A stretch of DNA of 64,000 nucleotides, from NCBI GenBank assembly GCA_016808115.1, contig JAEQBH010002354.1, positions 186,001-250,000 on the forward strand, given 5' to 3'. Below are positions 10,054-19,850 of this stretch, in pieces. The DNA comes from Tetrastigma voinierianum (lineage: Eukaryota; Streptophyta; Magnoliopsida; Vitales; Vitaceae). The notes beneath the pieces were generated by a model, which was not told the origin of the DNA, did no database searches, and saw only the letters and a program-made list of their open reading frames with translations. The stretch's first letter is position 1; every line of letters begins with the position of its first letter. The position numbers and the translations under genes are program-made.

Positions 10054-11330
10054 ATGTCTCGCAAGAGGCAAAGTTAGCTCGCTGCGTAGTCGGCCCATCG
10101 AGGACCCGACTCCCAGCCGCTCGATGCCTCACGCTTTATAACCACAGAGCGGCCATGGACGGCTTAGCACAATTTGCAAAACCGATCCTTCATTAAGGAG
10201 AAGGATTTCATCACCCCGAAGGATTTCTTTAAAGACAATCGAGGCTAAAGTGGTGGCGTGCCTTATGCCAACCCCTGGCCCACGGCAATGAGCGAGTTCG
10301 AGAATTTTACGCTAACTCGTCCCATGTCCTCAAAAAGGCCGTGGTGCGAGGTATCGGTTTAGATCGGCCGAGTCGATCACAGTTTCTATGGCCTTTAGGA
10401 GCATGTCCCACCGACCTTTGACGTCTCGTGAGCATCCCGACTACCATGAGTGTCATCCGCTGACACCAAAGGTCGCAAGAAAGTGGAGGATCACTGGGCT
10501 AAGGGCTATGCGTACACTCTAAGGCCAAGCATTCGCCTACATTCCTGCTCGCAGATCATTTCATCACTTCGCGCCTTATCCCGACGACGCATCGTGTGTG
10601 AGGTGACACCCAAACGCTCCTTGCTCAACTTCTCGCCATCATCCGTGATATCCCAGAGCTCGATGTCGCGTTATCGAGGATGCCATCCTCCATAACCGAG
10701 ATGGCATGAACCCTGTGGCACCCTTTCGACATTCGCTTGCGGCAAACAGTTTCGGTGCCTCGACGACAAATGAAGCCCTAAGCCATCCGATCAAGGCAAT
10801 ATCACTGGCGTGACACACTGTGTCCCGCAATCCTAGGGGTTTACGACTGACGACGAGCCCCCGACGAGGACGAGCTTCCCGACATTCGCCCGCTTGATTC
10901 CTGGTGACACCCAGAGGGATATTGGCCAAATTCCTCGTCTCACCCACCTCCACCACCACCCTTGTCTCCACCACCTCCACCACCACCCCAAAGAAATGCC
11001 AGCGGCCGTTCCCCAGCCTCCCCGATATTGGAGGACCTTGCTCTCCTCACCGGAAGGCTGACGTATTCCGGATGAGACCCAGAGCACCGAGTCCTCAAGC
11101 ATTTAGGATATGGAGGCGTCGCGTGGCCGACATGCGATGCTCCGGCCAATCGTGCCATCATTCCCACAAAGAGCCGAAGAGCCTATGCCTGTACTGGCCA
11201 AATTTTCCGGTTTATCACCATCCACACCACCACCCCACCGCAGCGATATTCAGGGAGTTCCCTACCCCTCTATGTTTATTATCTTACTGGGGACACCGAT
11301 ATTTTGTTCGGGGGAGGGATTATGGTGACG
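10054..11330 (+). pseudogene. Athila extra ORF (putative plant transposon / env-like position)
   Basis: Starting MSRKRQ, the translation carries QPLDASRF, then NRSFIKEKDF..PKDFF, YAN, EFENFTLTRP and SFYGL. This is the pattern of the 'putative plant transposon protein' domain that follows integrase in Athila-like elements, in the position once called env-like. The C-terminal part is strongly proline-rich (10,945-10,995, runs of P), then LEDLALLTGRL. Stops interrupt it about every 10-60 codons. I see no signal peptide or certain membrane span, so an envelope role is not supported. Its function is unknown. Confidence 0.65.
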
Positions 11331-12570
11331 GGGTACTATGTGTTTTGTGTTTTGCTTTATTGTGTTTTGGTTTTGTAGTGTGTAGTATTTTAGTGTGTTC
11401 CGTATATTAGTGTGTTTTGTTTTCGCTTATTTTACACGCACTTTCATGTTTATGAGTCATGTGTTAGTTGTTTGATTTATATTTTAGGACATTTGCATGT
11501 AGTAATTGCATACATGTGTGCTATGTTGAAAATTGAGGATCAATTTTGGATTGAGTTCACTATAAACTTGTTCAATTGCATACATTTGCTTGATGCTCTG
11601 TGAATTAGGATTGAATAGTTGAAAAGGGCTAGTAAATCAATCCGTAGTCAAGAAACCAAGCCAAAAACCCTATCACACCTCACACTAGTGACTTTCAGAG
11701 TATGCATAGGTGTCGAACTATTACTAAAGTTCGATCAACCCAGGAGATTCGAACTATCTGAGCGACGGACACCTAATCAAAAGAGGATTGCCATCGAGCC
11801 CCAAACCAAAAAGAAAATACAAAAACAATAGGAAAAAGTGAAAAGAAAAGAAATAGGACAAAATAGGTATATGCATAGGAATAAGCTTGATCATCCAATC
11901 GAATCCCGGCATACCGAGGGGCCTATCAAAGCCTAATGCCCCGGGAGCCAACCTGGTCGGAGTCATTGACTTCACCGCCCGCTACATGGGACATATTTGA
12001 TCATTCACGCTGAACCTAGGGCCTTTGAGTTTGGTTGAGTGTTCGTGAAGTTTGAAGGAATTGAATGCCCGTGCCCTTAACCAACTGGTGGGGAGTCACC
12101 AATGGATCCTACCAAGAACACTCCTGGCCAAAGTCTCGGCACTAGGTCTTTCCCATTGTGTTTTAGGTAATGAGGGAAATTTCTAAGTATGAGAACATGA
12201 ATAAATGGGTGCTCCTATCCTTTCCTAGTTAGCTTCTTCCTAATAGGCGAGCTGAGCTTTAAGCCTTGGGTATCTGAATCCCAGGCATATACTGAGGTCA
12301 CTCATTATAAGCACACAGGATTTTGGGAAAGGCTAATAACACCATGGGATTTGATGCACTAGCCGGCTTTCACCTATCTCAATCGAATTTACCGAAAGTC
12401 AACATTCAGGAGTGTCTTCAATGAACATTGAGCAAAAAACAAAGGTATGTGAGTCAATCCAAATTGATCCCCTATTTTTCAGCATGTGCATCACTGTCTT
12501 CGTGCTTGTGGCATTATATCGTGTGTGTGTCCTGTTAGTCGGTTCTTGCTTGAGGACAAGCAAGAAACTA
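11331..12570 (+). other. 3' untranslated region of Athila element 1
   Basis: T-rich then A-rich noncoding sequence. The stretch aaaaagaaaatac...gaaaagaaaagaaatagg (11,809-11,858) and the following 'catcgag..cctaatgccccgggagcc' prose-like unique sequence correspond in position to the purine run at 20,581-20,640 in Athila element 2. I see no coding. Confidence 0.6.
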
Positions 12571-12580
12571 AGTTTGGGGG
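12571..12580 (+). other. Polypurine tract of Athila element 1
   Basis: agtttggggg lies immediately before the TG of the 3' LTR, the site that primes plus-strand DNA synthesis. It follows 'gaggacaagcaagaaacta', a common Athila lead-in. Confidence 0.85.
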
Positions 12581-13728
12581 TGTGATGAGTGCCTAAAACA
12601 CTCATATTATGCTCGCGTCAGTCGTCCATTTTCCTGTTTATTTTAGAGTATTTTTATAATTTTTGTGACTAGAATACTGAGTTGATGTCTTCGTGAATGC
12701 ATATCAGTGAAAGAGCAGCAACGGGAAGTGATTTTGAGCAAATGGGAACAAGGCGATGAAGTACTGCACGCCGCGACGTCCCCATCGCCGGATTTCTTTC
12801 TCTTACCGCCGCGACGCTCCACGCCGCGACGTCGCCGAGATCCGCCTCATCATTAAAAGCAAATTAGTGTCTATAATCGAGGATGATCGAGGCTGCACTG
12901 AACGGAGTACAGGTTTCAAGAGCAGAGTGACACTGACTTTGAGGAAGTGCCCGGGAATTGTAACGCTTTTCATTTTTTCGGATATTTTCAGATTTTAGAA
13001 CAATGTTTTCTTTATTAAACAGTTTCATCTTTTCTTCCATTATGTTCTAGATCTCTTTCTAGGGTTACATCAAACCCTGTCATGTACAATGGATTAAAGT
13101 TTGATCTTTCATGTTATTCGGCCATATTAATTTGTCACATCTACTCTATACCCGCATTTCAATTATATGTTATGTTTGGCCACTGTTATCATAATCGTGA
13201 CCGAGATCCGAGATTCGAGAGATGAGGGTATTCGTGATCCGGGGTAGAGTAGCCTTTTAAATGCATCTCGGCATAGAGATATTCCAACCCGAAGGTGTAC
13301 TTGAGGTTAGAACATTTAAGATTGAATGGTCGAGCCGAGATAGAGATATACTGACTTATTCAAGAGATAAAGCGATATACCTCGAGAGGATATCTCGTAG
13401 CAAGATCACCTCGCCATTGACATTACAAATATATTGAATAATGCGACCTTTTAGAAAGGTAATCCATTGAACGTGATAGGGGGATATTTAACCCTAGGCG
13501 CCAACACCATTAATTCACTAGAATCAATAGCTTAGTTGAAGTTTCCTTACTTAAATTTTACCCTAGAATCAATTATTCAGATATTTTCTGAAAAGCAGAA
13601 CCTCTGTAGTCAATTCACCTTTCCCTGTGGATCAATATCCGTACATTAAGTACACTATATTACTTGGGGCTACGCGTGCACTTGCGCACATAGGCATTCA
13701 TTATACACACCGCGTTTTCGGCCTGTCA
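12581..13728 (+). repeat. 3' LTR of Athila element 1
   Basis: It runs from TG at 12,581 to CA at 13,727-13,728 and is followed by the target copy AACAT. It aligns along its length with 2,575-3,669, including the 'catgtacaatggattaaagt' and 'cattacaaatatattgaataatg' blocks, but with frequent short indels. Confidence 0.85.
12766..12840 (+). repeat. ACGCCGCGACG motif cluster in the 3' LTR
   Basis: Four copies of the motif (cacgccgcgacgtc at 12,767, ccgccgcgacgct near 12,806, cacgccgcgacgtc near 12,820) stand about 185 bases inside the LTR. They match the cluster in the 5' LTR in kind but are fewer. Confidence 0.8.
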
Positions 13729-13844
13729 AACATGAACATGAACATGAAAAGCAATATGTCATGAACACAGAATGTGATAAGGATAGGTTATGAGTTTTGA
13801 AAGACATATGATGGTATGACAACCTAGGACCGAAGAATGAATGA

Positions 13845-14060
13845 GTGGACGTTTTGGTCGGTGCTTTTGACTTCCCGTGCTACAACACTTCAAGGCGGCG
13901 CACGCTTGATCTGCTTCTAAGACCCTGGTGCTACGACACACTTTGGCTGCACGGCGCACGCTCGATCGGGGTGCTTCGCACCTCCCCCGCCGCGCTACGA
14001 CACTTCTATTGCATGGGCATGCACATTATGATCGGTGCTTTGGCACCCACAAAGCATGGA
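13845..14060 (-). repeat. Degenerate ~60-base tandem repeat in LTR D
   Basis: Three to four units share 'gatcggtgctt..gac/cac..' and 'gctacgacact', at roughly 13,856, 13,908, 13,966 and 14,030. LTR B has an analogous but different repeat at 40,545-40,745. Confidence 0.6.
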
Positions 14061-14224
14061 CTTCGCATGTATGCATGTATCGCCAAGATTGCATTGTACC
14101 TTCCTACTTATTAGGCCAGGTCCTACCTATTTCTTATGATCGTCCGTGAGTCAAATAAGCTATATGATAAGACTCTGAATAAAGAATAAGAGTAAAGAAA
14201 TTAATATGGTAAAGATCTGAATGT

Positions 14225-15110
14225 ACCTACGGGTACCTCTGTATCCGTTCTATAGTACCTATGGGTACTTTTGTAAAAGTAAAATCTCTGTAGTACCTAC
14301 GGGTACTTCTGTAACGGTAAAATAAGTATAAGTTCTGTATTATAAGCATAAGTCCAGTAGTACCTACGGGTACTTCAGTATAATGAATCTATGTGGTATC
14401 TACGGGTACTTTTGTACAAGAATAAGCTCCGTATAAGATCCGAAATATAAGAATAAGCTCCGTAATACAAATATAAGATCCGTAAAACAAGAATATGCTC
14501 CGTAACACAAGTATAAGATCCGAAATACAAGAATAAGCTCTGTAACACAAGTATAAGTTCCGAAAGATAAGTATAAGTTCCGTAATACACGTATAAGATC
14601 CGAAATACAAGCATAAGCTTTGTAATACAAGTATAAGATCCGTAAGCCAAGTATATGCTCCGTAATACAAGAGTAAGATCCGAAATACAAGAATAAGTAT
14701 AATATCTATAGTACCTACGGGTACCTCTGTATCTGATTAATTTCTGTAGTACCTACGAGTACCTCTGTATAAGCTCCGGGTAAGGATAAACTCAATAATA
14801 CCTACGGGTACCGTCGTATGAGTATAAGTTAGTAGTACCTACAGGTACTTTTAAATAAATATAAATTTGATATAAGCATAAGTATGTGTCCTTTGGGACA
14901 TTTGAACAAGTAGTACTCATGGGTACTTCCATATAAGAATAAGTTCAGCAATACCAGTATATGTTCCGTAATATCTCTGTAGTACCTACGGGTACCTCCA
15001 AACAAGTGTAATCTCCGTAGTATAAGTATAAGCCCTATGGCATAAGTGTAAGCTTTGTAGTACCTAAGGGTACCTTTGTATAGGCATAAGCTTTGTAACT
15101 CCTACGGGAA
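14225..15110 (-). repeat. Dispersed GTACCTACGGGTAC repeats in LTR D
   Basis: At least ten copies of gtacctacgggtac occur (for example 14,225, 14,292, 14,361, 14,712 and 14,988). The motif is an inverted repeat, GTACC-TACG-GGTAC, able to form a 5-bp hairpin. Most copies are followed by t(c/t)tgta. The 20-base array lies within this zone. Confidence 0.75.
14418..14705 (-). repeat. Tandem array of a 20-base unit, about 14 copies
   Basis: The units are variants of gtataagatccgtaatacaa, strictly 20 bases long with no indel after the first unit. Many neighbours alternate between 'ataagatccg' and 'ataagctccg' forms, hinting at a 40-base higher-order unit. Twenty is not a multiple of three, so all three minus-strand frames stay open for 92-96 codons and encode the same 20-residue repeat. 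These are not genes. Confidence 0.9.
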
Positions 15111-15600
15111 ATCTAAATAAGTATAAGATAGATAGAAGTATGAGTATGTGGATAAGTACCTCCGTCTAAGTATATGTATAAGTTCAGTACCATATACGAG
15201 GAATCTGAATAAGTATGTATCCTACGGGAGATAATTATAAGTATATGTATAAGTCTAGTATCGCATGATGAGGAAATCTTGTATACATGTGTCCAAGCAG
15301 GAAGACAAGTATAAGTGGCTGTGTCCACGGAGATACATACCCATGTGTCCTACGAAATATCGGAATAAGAATAAGTCTGCCATAAGTGTAAGTTCTGAGT
15401 AAGTATAAGATTGCTATAAGTATAAGTTCAGTACCGTAGACGAGAGATCTGAACAACCATAAGTTTGTTACAAGGATAATTATATATGTAAATCTATTAT
15501 ATGAATTCTAGAAGATTCTGAGATATGTTATTGTTATATGTTTATTATGATTCAGTATAAATGCATGTGTACCAGTATAAGTTATAAGATATGTTTCCCA

Positions 15601-15617
15601 CTAAGCGTAAAGCTTAG
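15601..15617 (-). promoter_or_regulatory. Conserved CTAAGC...GCTTAG hairpin in LTR D
   Basis: ctaagc-gtaaa-gcttag is a perfect 6-bp stem. Equivalent hairpins stand at 26,337 (LTR E), 23,382 (LTR C) and 40,180 (LTR B). Its role is unknown, and its retention across LTR families suggests a cis signal. Confidence 0.55.
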
Positions 15618-15964
15618 CACGGGTTTTTAATCCATGTAGGTACAGAGGAGGACATCTGCAATCTTCCGCATATAGCTGGGCCAGCACACTAGTAGGGGTT
15701 TATCACAGTATGTATCGCGCTCTAATTTGTAAATGTAAAAGTACAGTTTTGTATATGTAAATGAGACTCAGTATATGTGTATAGATTTTGATGGACACCA
15801 CTCCGGTGGTAGTTCTTTTGTGTATGTAAATGATTTTTGTTATTACAGAAATTATTTGTATACCAACAGGTACAAGTTCAGGTACAAGTCCTAGTATATA
15901 GTCTCGCGCCCCGAACTCGGTTCGGATCCACCATTCGGGTTGGACCGGGAATCGGGGTGTGACA

Positions 15965-16018
15965 TTTTCAATACCAAACGCATTTCAAATACTCATTGGG
16001 TATACGTAAAAATATACA
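15965..16018 (+). repeat. LTR C, segment 2 of 3
   Basis: A short AT-rich piece lies between LTR D and Athila element 2 and continues LTR C from 1,124 to 23,071. Its last five bases, ATACA (16,014-16,018), are the left target copy of Athila element 2. Confidence 0.6.
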
Positions 16019-16348
16019 TGATTAGTGCCCAAAAAATGCTATTTTGAACCCTATCTTTAATAGGTTTTAAGCGCTTTTTGAGTACTAATTATTATAATTA
16101 ACCCAATTAACATGTTCGGGTCCCTATTGCATTCCGAGGCTGTTTTTGTAGTTTTTGCAGGAATTGGAGGCCAAATTATCGTGTCAATCCAATCATAACC
16201 AAAGTCGGGTTGATTTCCATCAATTTCATATGGTCTCATATCAATTTCAGCAAGCCAAGAATGAAGAATTTCAAAGCAGGAAGAAAATTGAAGAAAAATA
16301 GCAAGCAGCAGGTTGCAGGATGCAGTGGAGCAGCAGCCGCAGGAGTGA

Positions 16349-16570
16349 ATTTCGCTATGCACAGTTTTTCGCTATCATAGCGAAAGTTACTGTGCATAGC
16401 GAAAATCAAAAATTTCGCTATGCACAAATTTTCGCTAAGCTAGCGAAATTTCGCTAGCTAGCGAAAATTACTGTTCCTAGCGAAATTTTTGGTTTTCGCT
16501 ATTTCTTGCATTTTTCGCTATGTAGCGAAATTTTCGCTATATAGCGAAAATCACTATGCATAGCGAAATT
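16349..16570 (+). repeat. TTTCGCTA(GC)TAGCGAAA palindrome cluster in the 5' LTR
   Basis: At least a dozen half-sites of ttcgcta or tagcgaa occur in 220 bases, many paired as palindromes (ttcgctagctagcgaa near 16,448; ttttcgctatatagcgaaaa near 16,530). The cluster starts 330 bases inside the LTR. Versions occur internally at 19,283-19,440 and 19,716-19,850 and in the solo LTR at 46,678-48,277. Confidence 0.9.
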
Positions 16571-16690
16571 CCTGCCCTTGTGTTTTTTATAGCTTTGATT
16601 CAAAACGACTGCTTTTGATTAATTACCATATCATTCCTATCAGAATCTTATATTTTTGGTATTTTCGATTATGACTGGTCATTATAAGCC

Positions 16691-16702
16691 AACTTATAAA
16701 TT
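16691..16702 (+). promoter_or_regulatory. Candidate TATA box of the 5' LTR
   Basis: acttataaattt lies downstream of the palindrome cluster. The 3' LTR has the stronger form ggcttatataagcc at 22,065-22,078. 'taaccctaactttcaatc' follows by about 10 bases, a plausible start region. Confidence 0.5.
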
Positions 16703-17673
16703 TTTGTAACCCTAACTTTCAATCTTTCTCAAGACACGCAGCCTTTGTTTTAGTTTCAGCGCTTTTCTCTTCTCTCTCCCTTTCTCTCATTTTTCTGCCA
16801 TCAAACACTCCTCCGAGGATGACAACTCGAGGGATGTTTGGCTAGACCTCTTCCCTCCTTCTTGGAAGTAAAAGGTCGCTAGGGGTAGATCTACAAGTCG
16901 GGTGGTTCCCCCCTTATTTTTCACGTGCACAGTTTTGTCATTTTGTTCCTAAATTTTCAACTCTAGGTTTAAAGCTTTTTGATGTACTCTTCTTTGGGCC
17001 AATACTTGGCAAGCTTTTTGTGGTTTAGTGTATTCTTAGCTTTAGATACAATTAATATCCATTAGTTGCCATTTACAAGCCACCGAGGTAGGTAAAGGGG
17101 TTGGTTTTCACCGGTAAGTGCATCCATTTTGATCAATACTTGGTAATCTTTTAGTTCGTGGATTTATTTTAGATCCATCGAGACTCATTAGTTACCCTTT
17201 ACGACCATCACTGGATGAGTCATGATAGATTTTCACCGTAGGGAACCATAAATGCTAAATAAATGCTTTCTATCAAAAAAGGGAAATTATTAGGTTTAGT
17301 TCTTGGTGTTGTAATGAAGATCCTGTCGAAATGACTATATGTCATCCTCCCCAACGCGAGGAAATGAACCCGGGGATCTCTCAGCTTAATACTAGGCCCC
17401 AAACCCCAAGGATCAATATCAGAGCTGGATTTACATTTTATTTCATCTTATTTCATTTTGCAAACCACCAACCCACCGCTTTTACCCAAACCACAAAATC
17501 CAAATTTAATCTATCGCTTGATTTCACTTAAATCATTTTGTACGAAGAAAACCCATCCTCAGAAATTCGAATTTAGATCGCTTATATCATAGTGAGCTTG
17601 ACTACGGCAGTAAGAGGAACTTAGGTATATAAATTTTGTTGATTCCGGATCACCCTACTGGGCACGAATCAAA

Positions 17674-17691
17674 TGGCGCCGTTGCCGGGGA
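17674..17691 (+). other. Primer-binding site of Athila element 2 (tRNA-Asp)
   Basis: tggcgccgttgccgggga begins two bases after the 5' LTR. It is complementary to the 3' end of plant tRNA-Asp including CCA. This is a perfect copy of the Athila-lineage PBS. Confidence 0.95.
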
Positions 17692-17798
17692 TGGTGCCTT
17701 AGTGCATTTGACGAGCTGTGGAACACTTGTGATCCTCATCACAAGTACTAGTGAATTGCTTTTATATTTTACTGTCATTTTCTTTTCATTTCATATAA

Positions 17799-17820
17799 AA
17801 AAAAAAAAAAAAAAAAAAAA
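17799..17820 (+). repeat. Poly(A) run of 22 bases in the leader
   Basis: An A homopolymer stands about 110 bases after the PBS. It may have grown by slippage or may mark an assembly-sensitive spot. Confidence 0.9.
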
Positions 17821-17909
17821 CAGTGTTGCAGGATCTTTGTTGTTTTTGTGTTGCCCCTGCTTACCTTGCCAGTAGAACTATCTCCGTGACCTTGTCGCAG
17901 AATCCATCT

Positions 17910-18520
17910 CATGATTAGAAACCTAGAAGGCAGGCTACTTAAAGTCAATCTCCCTCAAGAACTTGGATTGAACTTGAAATGAACCAAATGGAACACTTAG
18001 AGGGAGAACAATACAGTAAGTACCCTATGGAGGGGAACTCTAGAGGATACATGTCAATGAGGGATTACATGTACCAACATGGAAAAGTCGCAACCCGTGG
18101 AGGAACCCAAGTGAATATAGTCCACGAGGGACTATAGAAACCAATGGATGAGTTCACCATATGGTAGTGCTTGAACTATAGCTGGGGGAATCACACCACT
18201 GTGGGAACCAAGACCTCCACAATATGCTCCCTCCCGAACCTCCATTTTATGTCACTCAGCCACCTCAAATACCTCACCACCACGTCAATCCTCCATTCAA
18301 CAAGCCATTGACCTCACCCGGATAGTGGATGACTTTGTGGAAGAGAATAAGGAGATTAATGCCCATTCGAATCAGAAAATTGTCACTGTGGAAGACAATT
18401 TGAACAAGAAAATAGATGGGCTGAAAAATGACTATGAGTATAAATGGGACAACTTGCAAGATTCCACCAAGACCTTAATCAATCGCCAGCTAGTTGTCCA
18501 CTGTGAGGGAAGCGGTGCCA
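17910..18520 (+). pseudogene. gag: Worn gag segment of Athila element 2
   Basis: The translation in pieces gives MRDYMYQHGK (near 18,059), a proline-rich run PPEPPFYVTQPPQ (about 18,232-18,270), and an open piece at 18,325-18,483 with charged, coil-forming sequence (MDDFVEENKEINAHSNQK, VEDNLNKKIDGL). These match the order of the N-terminal 'MRDYMYP' signature and the later coiled region of Athila gag, with most of the capsid domain deleted. Two stops lie between the pieces. I see no protease domain after it. Confidence 0.6.
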
Positions 18521-19282
18521 AAGTGACACCATGGCGTAGAAAAGTGTCAACAACAGCCACACAAGAGCTTATAGCGATTTTATCAATTATCCTAAGGATC
18601 GGGTCGAATCCTCATATATGTGTGATGTTGTTTTTCCAAGGAGAACTAAGAAGAAATCATCATTTTGTCGACCGAGGAGGCGCTGAAACAAAAGTGGAAG
18701 TGCCCAAAAGAATGTCCTTCAAACCACCCCACTGCACTTGAATCCTGACTCGCGACTACCCAAAGCCACCAAAACCCACTCGCGCAACCCCCTCCACCAC
18801 CGCGTACATCCCCCGCCCGCATCCCGCAATCCCAACACAAAACCCCAAGCACTCCACCATAAAAGTCCAAACCATCACCGCCTATTCTTACAAAAACCCT
18901 CAAGAAGCTAGTGGCCATTGCTCATGTTATTGCCACTACATCGGTAAAAATCGGGTAGCCACATCGCATGGCACGCTGGATGAGCTCAGTGTCATCGATT
19001 TGGAACATCCGAACTCTACATTTCTAAGTCCTCCCTTGTTTACTTTGGGTTTAATTTTCTTGCTTTATTTTATTTTATCGTATTTTTATTTTGATTTCTT
19101 TAATTTTCTTTTAGGATTTTCTCTCAATTTTACTAATTTATGTTTTAGATTAATTTTTACTCTTTCTCGCAATTTTTCTTAATTTTTCTACATTACCGCT
19201 TTTGTGCAAATTTTGAAGCCCTGATTGAAAAATCTACTAAAAATTCTAAGAGATCCTAGCTTAAATTTTCATGAGGTGAAAA
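18521..19282 (+). other. Noncoding interior of Athila element 2
   Basis: This stretch includes a C-rich portion (18,765-18,860) and a T-rich portion (19,025-19,190). No protein domain is recognisable. It occupies the place where pol should begin. Confidence 0.5.
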
Positions 19283-19850
19283 TTCTCGCTAGGCTAGCTA
19301 AATTCAAGCAGCAATAAATTTCTCGCTTACAATATAAATTTACTCCGTTGTTACGAAAATTTTCAATTTCACTATCTCTTGTGAATTTTGCTAGGCTAGC
19401 GAAATTTTCGCTAGCTAGCGAAATTCCTGTTATAGCGAAATCAATGGCCTCCACTACAGGACAAAACAGCGCACAGTGTTTCCATTTTATTTTATTATTA
19501 TTTTTATATTAAAAAAAACGTTTGTTTTTAATTTTTTATATATATATATTATTAAAAAAAATATTTATATATTATTATTAAAAAAAAATTTGTCTCTAAA
19601 AAAATATATTTAAAAAATTTAAAAAAAATATTATTTTATTATTTTTATTTTTATTTATATTTATTAATATTTTATTTGATTTTTAAAAAATCATCAAAAA
19701 ATTTCTCAAAAAATTCTCGCTATTGGGACAAATGAAGGCTCGCAAATGCTAGCGAGTTCTTTTCGCTACTAAATAAATCTCGCTAGCCTAGCGAAAATTT
19801 TCGCTATGGCCCCATTTTTGTCCTCCAATTTTGTTTCTCGCTATAATTTT
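19283..19850 (+). repeat. Two internal clusters of the LTR palindrome around an AT-rich core
   Basis: ctcgctaggctagctaa, tttcgctagctagcgaaatt and tagcgaaat occur at 19,283-19,440. ctcgctagcctagcgaaaat with tttcgctatgg occurs at 19,716-19,808. Between them, 19,490-19,715 is almost pure A/T with homopolymer runs. The palindrome is the one found in this element's own LTR, not the GC-rich one of Athila element 1. Confidence 0.85.

Larger units (their letters stand above)
2575..13728 (+). mobile_element. Athila-type Ty3/gypsy retrotransposon 1, full structure, decayed coding
   Basis: This is an 11.2-kb element with two LTRs (2,575-3,669 and 12,581-13,728), a tRNA-Asp-like PBS, a PPT, and the order gag, protease, RT, RNase H, integrase, extra ORF. 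The five bases AACAT stand at 2,570-2,574 and again at 13,729-13,733, a typical 5-bp gypsy target duplication. Removing the element rejoins LTR D on both sides. gag phrases such as SITTWNE, FFPLSKTAQL, LRKCPHH and AQMGQMA, together with the extra ORF after integrase, place it in the Athila lineage. Frameshifts and stops occur throughout, so it cannot be autonomous. Confidence 0.9.
13734..15964 (-). repeat. LTR D (minus strand), 5' half
   Basis: On the minus strand it begins TGTCACACCCCGATTCCCG (plus-strand end ...tcggggtgtgaca at 15,964), identical in wording to the start of LTR E at 25,946. It is cut from its 3' half by Athila element 1. It contains a degenerate ~60-base repeat, the 20-base tandem array and the GTACC...GGTAC repeats listed separately. 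No coding is present. The termini and the long LTR suggest a chromovirus of Tekay/Del type; that lineage call is inference. Confidence 0.75.
16019..17671 (+). repeat. 5' LTR of Athila element 2
   Basis: It begins tgattagtgcccaaaaaatg and ends cacgaatca, matching 21,360 and 23,065. It includes the CGCTA motif cluster, a TATA region near 16,691 and a 'gtcatcctccccaacgcgag' block in the transcribed part. Confidence 0.9.

Noticed and set aside
10054..11330. Envelope gene, suggesting an infectious endogenous retrovirus
   Set aside because: No signal peptide, cleavage site or credible membrane anchor can be read. The residues match the 'putative plant transposon protein' family instead.
10639..11410. 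Overlapping frames on both strands with Gly/Trp-rich or Pro/Thr-rich sequence
   Set aside because: They are shadows of the proline-rich part of the extra ORF (ccaccaccacc repeats). Only the frame matching the family is kept.
15901..15964. GC-rich stretch with 'ttcggatccaccattcgggt' as a possible promoter CpG island
   Set aside because: It is the inverted start of an LTR identical in wording to 25,946-26,010.
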